A DNA stretch of 64,000 nucleotides, taken from assembly GCA_033220425.1 (NCBI GenBank), contig CM065651.1, positions 4,154,001 through 4,218,000 of the forward strand. Direction: 5' to 3'. Below, piece by piece: positions 56,592 through 64,000 of this stretch. The notes beneath the pieces are model-generated. The model was not told the origin of the DNA. It did no database searches and saw only the letters and a program-made list of their open reading frames with translations. The stretch's first letter is position 1, and each line of letters begins with the position of its first letter. A program made the translations under genes and the position numbers. The DNA is from Lepraria neglecta. Its lineage: Eukaryota; Ascomycota; Lecanoromycetes; Lecanorales; Stereocaulaceae.

Positions 56592-57040
56592 CTAGACGTT
56601 GCAATTACCCGCCTTGCACAACTCCTCAAAAACCTCCCCAGTCGACACACATTCCCCTGTAATATCCTCCACCCAAAACCATCTCATCCTCCCCTCCAAA
56701 ATCTTCTCCATCCTCTCCAAATCCGGTGGATTCCCCACCAAACTCTCCTTCATCCCAATTAAATCCCCCGCCTCCCTACTAGTCCGCATAACCTTCTAGC
56801 TCCGAGGCCGCCTGATAGCATCATACGCTTTAAATGCATGCGTTAGTTGACTCGGCTCAGCGCATTTGCCGAGAACAGTCTCAAGAACGAACGCGTCTTC
56901 GATAGCTTGGCCTGCGCCTGCGCCTTGAAATGGGATTAAGGCGTGCGCAGCATCGTCCATTATTACTACACGGCCTTTTGTGTAAGTGGGAGCGGGGCGA
57001 CGTTCGAAGACTGCCCATTTAGAGAGGTTGAATTGTTATT
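56592..57040 (-). pseudogene. FAD-dependent monooxygenase, C-terminal fragment
   Basis: Minus strand reads SKWAVFERRPAPTYTKGRVV, then IMDDAAHALIPFQGAGAGQA, IEDAFVLETVLG, AFKAYDAIRRPRS, a TAG (56796-56798), then KVMRTSREAGDLIG and EDITGECVSTGEVFEELC. GDAAHA--P-QGAGAGQAIEDA is the second FAD/NADPH-site signature of salicylate-hydroxylase-like group A flavoprotein monooxygenases; here the first Gly-Asp is DD. The N-terminal GxGxxG half is absent upstream, so only the last third remains, with one nonsense codon. Confidence 0.7.
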
Positions 57041-58503
57041 GCAGCATTAAATGAATGATGAAAGTTGAAGACTGTGGTTTTCGAGATGAAAAGGATTTCG
57101 AGCATGCTTCAATTATGGAAAGAGGACATGGGGATCTGAGCCATATTTATGTGATGTGAAAGAGCGATGTCGTGGGGTACTTCATGGGTTAAGTCTCATG
57201 GAGCATCATCCGAAGTTCGCGGAACTCACCTCCTAGACCAGCCTAGTATTCAAGGGCCTCATCAGGTCATCCTCATGGCAATCAACAATAAGGTTGCAGT
57301 ACCGGACAACTGATGTCCAGTTCGCGATCCCTCCGACTCAAGTCTTGGGAATTACCCCAAGACTTTCCCATAGCTTGGCATCGATTGCGTTCTGACTCCA
57401 TCATCACTCAAGAAGCGGCGCACTATCCTGCGGTGGATCAGTCGTGTGGGATATCCGGTGTCGTGCGCAATTCGTGCCACAGATGTTAATAGATCGCCAT
57501 GGATCAGCTCGGCTGCAGAGCGGCTCTGCAACGTGTGCCAAGCGCGAACCTCAACGCGAGGAATGTCGATGATTACCTAAATGAGAACGGAGAGCTCGAA
57601 CAACCAATTGCACCTTTGTCTTCCGAGAATTGTGCAGAACATGCACATGAGATCATCGGTACTCAATGGCACCTTGGGAAATCGAGCCGCCGGACTTGAT
57701 GAACCCACGTCAACATCAACCGTCTCCGTTGCCATGTGACTTGGGACTCCCCCTAGTGCTGTCAAACATACATTAGCATCAACCATCTTCCCAGCCGAAG
57801 CTTGGCATCCCACGAAACTCTACCCTATCGGCCCTATTATTCCAATCGTCTGGTGCCCCCTTTGCTCTATGATTGGTAAGTTGCGACCAAATCGCCCACC
57901 ACTTATATCTTCACGCCTTCGGATATAAAGCGCCAACAACTTGAGATAAGTCAAATGGAATTGGTAAGCATCATCACCTCAAACTCGACTTACACATCAC
58001 TAAACCAAGGCATGCTCAGGCTCCAATGGGCTGAATGGATGTGGTGAGCTCAGAAAGCTGAAATTTTAAGATCAAGCCAAACCCAGGCAAAAGGTACTCT
58101 TGAAAGCATGTGCCAGACTGGAGCAAATGGCGGCCAATACTTCTGTTTCAGCTTGATTGGTGTAACCTCGCTTAGGGGGGCATAAACAGCTGGAATGAGC
58201 CTTGAGTGTTTGCCAACTTCAGTGCATCTGCGGAAATCGAGGTGTTTTATTTCACTGTATTTCATCCAATAACCGATGACTCACATGGAAAACAGCCAGT
58301 GACAAAGTTGTAGAGACTGGGCGTATGAGTTTTTCATCAGTCATAATATCTGCTTGAGGCTCGAAATTAGGCAACTCTCTTTTCGGCGATTTTAGCTACC
58401 CTCGAGCCTCGACTTGTGTTTTGAGACTGAAATCTTGCTGTTGTTGAGCGATTAAGCTAGATAATCCCTCCTCCCTACCCCGGGCTCTGGCATATGTGCC
58501 TTC
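57041..58503. other. No recognisable gene
   Basis: Short open stretches at 57499-57813 on both strands overlap and match nothing. It includes the 3' flank of the nucleotidyltransferase-like gene. Confidence 0.4.
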
Positions 58504-59867
58504 TCATATAGGCTCTGCTGACTTATTGCCATTCTGCTCCCACGCCTGGTACCAGCCCGGAAAGTCGTCATCTCGGTATGTCCAAGTGTTAGGCCTCTCG
58601 TAATCTGCATGACGATAGAGGGCGTGAGGGTTCTGTATGAGTTGATCGTAGTTTGGGGGCCTCTTCGAAAGTTCCAGCTTCCGCAGCTCCAGCTGCGTCG
58701 ACTGGTCGACCCGTACCCCAAGAAAACACTCCAATTCGTAATCGTGACTGGGGCGTAGATATGTGTGCTTGAGCGTTCTGCTCACGAAAAGCATTGCGTC
58801 AATACCATAACATCTAGGACCCACATGCTGCTCTGGTGGATGTTGGTAGTCAATGTAGCGTTCATCGAGGCCCGGGTACTCATGGTTCGACAGCATGCGA
58901 AAGCTAGCATATTCCAAGACGTAGTCCGGAGTCTTTGACCATTCAACTTTCTTAGAGTCAACCGGAATGGTCCAAGTAAATCGATCACCAAGTCGCCGGT
59001 ACTTCCGGACGGGGTGATTGATGCGTTTCTCCTCTGGCCACATAATTTCTTGCATATCCCAGCCTCTTCGAGAGTACTTGTTGACCAAAGGAGCATGATG
59101 GTCGTCGATAGGCTTCAATTGATAGCCCTTGTGCTGTATAGATGTCGAGAGAGGGAACACCGAGTATACCTTGTTCCAACCCATGACATTGACGATGATG
59201 GTTGAGTAAAATCCTCTGAAGATACTCTTGATAGGTATCTTGGTTGTAGTTATGATCTGGATCTTGGTCTGTGGTTCTCCAATGAAACATTTTCCGCTTT
59301 GTATATGTCCGTATCTTCGCGGCTATTAGCAAATAAGAAAAGGTCAAGTTATGGCTCATTGCCTACCTCTTCATAACTATGTAACTCGTACTCGGCGTCT
59401 TCGGTAGACAAGGTTAGAGCATAGCCCTCTTTATTTACTAAGTAGCTCCCGAACTTATTGGCACCTTCCCCATGCTCAATAAAGATATCCAGGTCAGACT
59501 CCATCCACGTGACTCTCTCGAAGAATTGAAGAACGAAACTCCCAGAAACAAGCGCGTCATGTCTTGCCATCTGCGAGCGGAAGCCATACGGATCCTTGAC
59601 GAACCGGCGGAGCTTGTGGTCGACATCCCATTGGATCGGCAGGAGATACTGATACAAGCCCGAATACTTCTTGCACGTCCTCGTCAGAGCAACAATTTCT
59701 GCGATGCAGAGGTGATCGCAGAGTCTGCTGAAGAACGGGTAGCATGTGTGACGGTCGAAGACATCCATAAATGTGGGTTTGATATTCATGGCAAGGGCCT
59801 CGTCGTAGCGTTGGGCCCAAGAGTTCGGGAGATTGTCATCGACTTTGCGTTTCTTGTTGTCTGGCAT
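58504..59867 (-). CDS. F-box plus nucleotidyltransferase-like domain protein, 439 aa
   Basis: Exon 1 (59867-59367) and exon 2 (59322-58504) join across a 44-nt GT-AG intron in phase 0. An F-box-like stretch (about residues 40-95, FFSRLCDHLCIAEIVALTRT) precedes LVSGSFVLQFFERVTWMESD and LDIFIEHG. The GS at 109-110 and the D-L-D at 125-127 are arranged like the GS...DxD of minimal nucleotidyltransferases. The C-terminal half is conserved in the same fungal family: VNVMGWNKVYSVFP, KYSRRGWDMQEIMWPEEKR and GDRFTWTIP. Proteins of this layout occur in many Pezizomycotina and have no assigned role. Whether it binds Skp1 or transfers nucleotides is inference. Intact. Confidence 0.7.
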
Positions 59868-60633
59868 TCTGGCGTAGGCCTTGAGGAACGGAAAACTGCT
59901 AGTGGAAAAGAGCTGAAGAATGGAAAGGAACGTGGAGGAAGTGACTGTGTCAATGGGGTTGGTACATTCTAGGTTGGCTCCCCCAACTCAATGATGAAGT
60001 AGAATGGTTGATGATGAGATTAGGTAATCAAAAGTTGAAGTTGGGAGGCGGAGATATGAGCACTCCCGGCTAGCCTCTCACAATTAGCGCGTCCCATATT
60101 CGTGACAAATGACCCAGCTGCCACACTTCGACTGCGGCAACACCAGCAATCAGATCACCTCTACAGAGAGAAGAAAGGTTTGGGTGAGGCGAGCGGACTA
60201 CGTGTGAGCTAAATGGAGGCAAGATCGCCCATGACAAACGACTGAGTTCGAGCAGAGCATCCAAGGCAAATCATTTTATCGTCAACGAGTGCAGTATCAG
60301 CCACAGCAGCATCAGTTTTATCGCAGGAAAAGCTATCAGCGCTAGAATGATTACATTCATCCTTCCTTGCTCCGTGTCGCAAAATAGCCAAGACCAATCA
60401 TGAATCGCATATGAACAGGCTCGCTGGGATATCATGCAGTAAAGAACAATATGATATCTATGGTGCATTCTGAAACAGCAAGCTCGCTAAAGGCAGCAAA
60501 CAATGAGGCATTCTAAAAAGCAAAGCTCGCTAATAGCGTCAAGCAATGAGCATGAGGCATTTTCAAAGCAGAGCTCGCTAAGTCGTAAGGATAGACAGTC
60601 TAGGAAATTGTGGCCGTGAAAATTTGTCATAAC
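59868..60633. other. Intergenic, with a triplicated short repeat
   Basis: Lies between the promoter side of the nucleotidyltransferase-like gene and the 3' end of the sulfatase gene. No gene seen. The repeat is listed separately. Confidence 0.45.
60465..60590. repeat. Three tandem copies of a 43-49 bp unit
   Basis: Units starting GCATTC/GCATTT at 60465, 60508 and 60557 share AAAGCA-AGCTCGCTAA and GCAATGAG-type words. The array sits just downstream of the sulfatase stop codon and probably within its 3' untranslated region. Confidence 0.7.
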
Positions 60634-62574
60634 TCACTCGCCCCACGCAATACCCTTAGCTTGTCCGCGGGGCTTCTCACGGCCCATGGCATCGACAGGC
60701 GGATAACGTGCCATGAGTTCGAGTTCGTCGAGTGGAAGGTTCGAGCGGATATATCTGTGCGTGGATACGTTAGCAAAACTTCCATAACTCCTGGGACCTT
60801 GAGAGTATAGGATCGAGAAGGTAGCCTGGTAATGAATGAAATGTTCTACGCACTTATTGCTCGCCTGCTCATTAGGCTGGTAATCCCAACTCTCAAAACG
60901 GCCCTGTCTAAGGGCATCCCAGCAAACCCGCCTCGTGCGCTGGCTAGTCAGCACCTGGTTGTGGATGGCGGTGAAGTCCCATCGGGCATTAGCCTCTTTC
61001 ATGAAAGAAAAGAAGACTTCTTGGATTGCAGGGTCGGTGCTCGTTGCTAGATTATGCAGCTCGTGAGGGTCGTTGTTGGTGTTGAAAAACTGAGGTTGAT
61101 CCACAGGACAGACGACTAGTTTCCAATTGCCGCTTCTGATCATCATAAGTGGAGCAATGGTGCCTTCGCCGCAGTATTCACCATAGACGGTATCGTACTT
61201 GGCCATTCCGTTTGCATTGCCGTTGAGGTAGGGGACCAGTGAATTGCCGTCCATAGGAAGGCGGGTGTCGAGGGAGCCGTTGACAAGGTCGACAAGGGTG
61301 GGAAGGATATCAATGTTCGAGACGTTCTGGTGGATGTACTTGGGTGCGAGGCGTCTAGGGTCGGAGATCATCAGAGGAACTCGGGTGGAGCCTTCGAAAA
61401 AAGACATCTTATACCTGGAGGGGTCAGCGTCGCATTCTTCGGAGTAATTGGGGGCAGTAAGCTAAACTGCAGGATGCTGGAGGGAATTCATACCATAGTC
61501 CCCTCTCGCCCAGCATATCCCCATGATCAGATGAGAAGACCACGACCGTGTTGTCGTCCAGCCCACATTCCTTGAGAACATGCAGCAGCTTCCCAACGTT
61601 GTCGTCCACGTAGCTCATGGCTCCGAAATAGGCCCTTCTCGCTCTCCTGATCGCCTCGTCAGGGATTTCCTCATCCGACAGCCCACAGACTTTCAAAAGC
61701 CGCTGGCTGTGTGCATCCTGTTGTTCAGCTTGAATTTTGACCTGCGGCAAAGGTATTTCAACGCCTTCGTAGCGATCCCAGTATTCTCGGTGGATGGTAT
61801 AAGGGTCGTGCGGGTGTGTGAGAGAGACTGTGAGGCAGAAGGGGCGAGCTGACGGTGGGCGGCGAGCCGTCGAGTAGAGGTAGCGGGTAGATTTGAACAT
61901 GACCTCTTCATCGAAATCGAGTTGATTAGAACGAACACAAGGCCCAGCTTGCAGAATAGAGGAGGCATTGTGGTACCATTCTAAACGTCGATCAGGTTCG
62001 TCCCAATTGACGGCCCTTATGAAGGTTAGCTGATAAGCTGGAACAAATGATGCTGTGCTTGTACTGCTATCGCAATCGTACGACAAGCCTGCGTCCAATC
62101 TCTGTTTCCATCTTTTTAAACGTACCATCCGAAATCCCCGGGGTATATATCACTTGTCAACCTCTCTTCAAAGCCATGCAATTGCTCTCCAATAAAGTGC
62201 ATTTTGCCTGCCAGGACCGTCTCGTATCCCTCTCGACGGAGGTAGTGCGCGTAGGTGGGTACATCGACCCCAAGTGGGGAGGCATTGTCCCAAGCCCCGA
62301 TCTTTGTAGGCAGTAGGCCAGTCACGAGGGAGGAGCGTGAGGGTGCGCAGAGTGGTGAAGCGCAGTAGGCGGAGGTAAAGACGGCAGATTTCGCTGCTAG
62401 AGCGTCAATGTGGGGCGTCTTTATAGGAGAGGATTCATTGTGAATGCGCAGGAGCGGAGCGGAGACCTGGTCAGCGAGGATGAAGAGGATATTAGGCTTC
62501 CTGTCACTGAGGCCTACTGGCGGGGAGTCGGTGGAGGGGGGTCCAGAAAGTGGTGGAGTGTGGGGCGTGTACAT
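60634..62574 (-). CDS. Choline-sulfatase-like type I sulfatase, 550 aa
   Basis: Four exons, 62574-62126, 62015-61494, 61414-60854 and 60754-60634, with GT-AG introns of 110, 79 and 99 nt. Starts MYTPHTPPLSG; the sulfatase core opens at KPNILFILADQ. CAPSR at residues 76-80 carries the cysteine that becomes formylglycine, and TGLLPTKIGAWDN follows. Further landmarks are GKMHFIGEQLHGFEERLTSD, SSDHGDMLGERGLW, YKMSFFEGSTRVPLMI and the tail RSNLPLDELELMARYPPVDA, typical of choline sulfatases. These release sulfate and choline from choline-O-sulfate, a fungal sulfur store and osmolyte. No signal peptide, so cytosolic. I chose ATG 62574 because the frame upstream lacks family resemblance. The last intron is a multiple of three and has no stop, so read-through would stay in frame. 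Confidence 0.85.
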
Positions 62575-64000
62575 TAATGGCGGTGTTTGTAGGCAGTGAT
62601 TTGTGAGCAGAATGGTAGATGTAGAGAGGGGGAGGAGTAGAAGGGGGAATTTAGAGGAATAAGGAGGAAGTGGGAAAAAAATAACGAAGGCATTATTGAC
62701 GAATAATGTCACACGATCACGCCAGAGGTTGTGAGTGTAAGTATCCTGGCCACCGTAACTAGCGCGCCAGTAAAATCGCCTCGCATTCGTCGCTTTTGAG
62801 GGCCTTCTCCTCATGCAATGCACCTCCCCTATATTCTGCACGACTCCTGAATATCTCTGCCCAATTGAATCTTTCCTACACAACACTCCGAGCCCTGAAC
62901 ATACGCGCAGATAACTGTCCAAATTCACTTGGCCTGCTCCCCCGATGACAAACGTGGACGGGCTGCGGGAGTCGAGGAAGTGGCGACCATAGTTCTACCA
63001 GAAAGACTGCAAAACTGCCCGAGCGCCCTTTTCGCCCGCCTTCAACCTTCGCTCCTGTTTGCCTTTTGAGGACATCCGGTCCGGGCTGTCAGTTGCTACT
63101 TGAGAAATGCCAATCGCTCTCCAACAATAATGCTTTTCCATCGTCTATGTCGGGCTATCTTATATCTTCACATTGTTGCAGGAACACTTCTGTCTATCAC
63201 GCGACTTCTATTTCCCCGCTGACATGCGGCTGAGATGATTACTCTCTGTTACGTGAGACCCTGCATGTCTCCTTCCTGCGCTAGAAGAAATGACGCAGGT
63301 ATCGCTTTGACAGCAGTGTGGTGGAATAGAGGCGCCTGGGAATCTGGGGAAAGACACGTTGTAGGCAGGCGCAACAGGCCGTGGTAATTTCCTGATCGGT
63401 TACAACACTCTGAGTTGGCCTAGACGTAAGGTGGGGCGCACTGAAAATCTGGTTTGCTAATGCTCGTCTGAGGTAATCTTGAATGCTCAGTCGCTACATT
63501 CAGACGTCAATCGAGAACAGCGATGATGCACTGCTCTGCCCACGTGGGGGATCTTCACTCACTAACAACACAAGTGGATTTTCTGCAATGGTTGGGGGAA
63601 GAGAATTCAGGGAGACTCGTACGATCTTGTTATCTTTCCTCTTTTAGGTGTCGACGATAACAGCTCAGTATATTTTCATGCCCTAGCAATTGGAGTGAGC
63701 GCGCTAGGGCTGGCCAAGAGATTGTGGAGCTGTGCTCTAGACGTGCGATTGAAGGCTATCTTGATGAGGCTTTTATCTACCGCAGGATAGACTAGCTGGC
63801 GATCACGGAAAATATGACTTATTTTGAGACTTTGTCGACCAAGCAACAAGGTCATCTGCGGGCTGCAGTCTCATGGAATCGATTCTGAGATTCTCAAGAC
63901 AGGGCGAGTAGAGCCAGGGCACCGCTCTCGTACACTTTGAAGACGATGCCGGAGGTAGCGTCGTGGATCGAGAGTGCCTGGGTGTTTACTACCAGCCAGA
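62575..64000. other. Intergenic, sulfatase promoter side
   Basis: No open stretch, repeat or RNA gene of note. The 5' part should include the promoter of the sulfatase gene. Confidence 0.5.

Noticed and set aside
1-64000. LTR elements, other virus-like elements, DNA transposons, LINE or SINE copies
   Set aside because: Scanned for reverse transcriptase, integrase, DDE/DDD transposase and capsid-like motifs, long terminal repeats and terminal inverted repeats; nothing convincing was seen by eye. A repeat-library search could still reveal short fragments.
1-64000. tRNA, rRNA or snRNA genes
   Set aside because: No GGTTCGA-type B box with a matching A box and acceptor stem was found; the GTTCGA matches near 30915, 39812 and 57003 lack tRNA context.

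Overview
The window looks like nuclear DNA of a filamentous ascomycete (Pezizomycotina). Genes are split by short GT-AG introns (about 44-110 nt), lie on both strands, and belong to families typical of that group: F-box/LRR-like proteins, HET and NACHT-ankyrin proteins, GH128 glucanase, GT32 glycosyltransferase, DUF7924, a choline-sulfatase-like enzyme and CMD/AhpD-like proteins. No rRNA, tRNA, CRISPR or operon-like structure was seen. No retrovirus-like, LTR or Polinton-like element was recognised. The species cannot be named from the sequence alone.

Layout. 0-4 kb: relics of a cytochrome P450, an M35-like zinc peptidase, an ABM-like protein and a HET protein. 4.8-5.8 kb: intact five-exon CMD/AhpD-like gene. 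7.7-9.0 kb: two diverged tandem copies of a small membrane-tailed protein. 9.7-10.4 kb: small two-exon gene of unknown function. 11.6-12.9 kb: GH128 glucanase. 13.1-15.8 kb: decayed NACHT-ankyrin gene. 16.6-17.4 kb: GNAT acetyltransferase with two frame breaks. 17.7-22.1 kb: tandem F-box paralogs, one intact and one broken. 22.9-27.0 kb: a truncated gene, a small secreted protein and another F-box-like gene. 29.0-32.05 kb: a 935-residue fusion of a nucleotide-sugar-transporter-like membrane domain with a GT32 glycosyltransferase, the most striking intact gene. 33.8-34.9 kb: a TLC-like multi-pass membrane protein. 35.8-37.5 kb: a DUF7924 nuclease-fold protein with a coiled-coil tail.

38.8-57 kb is gene-poor. 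It is flanked and punctuated by two arrays of a TCCGCA-rich satellite (38.85-39.4 and 53.03-54.31 kb) and holds relics: a secreted amidohydrolase, an NmrA-like reductase, a zinc-finger-like fragment, an HxGH nucleotidyltransferase and an FAD monooxygenase tail, plus scraps I could not name. From 58.5 kb intact genes return: an F-box/nucleotidyltransferase-like protein and a four-exon choline-sulfatase-like gene. The last 1.4 kb holds nothing I can identify.

Overall this is a patchwork of intact housekeeping or carbohydrate and sulfur genes and a large graveyard of accessory genes. Several relics carry mostly nonsense changes in one continuous frame, as expected from C-to-T mutation such as repeat-induced point mutation (RIP); others carry frameshifts. 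All exon coordinates were read by eye from splice signals and frame continuity and have not been checked against RNA.
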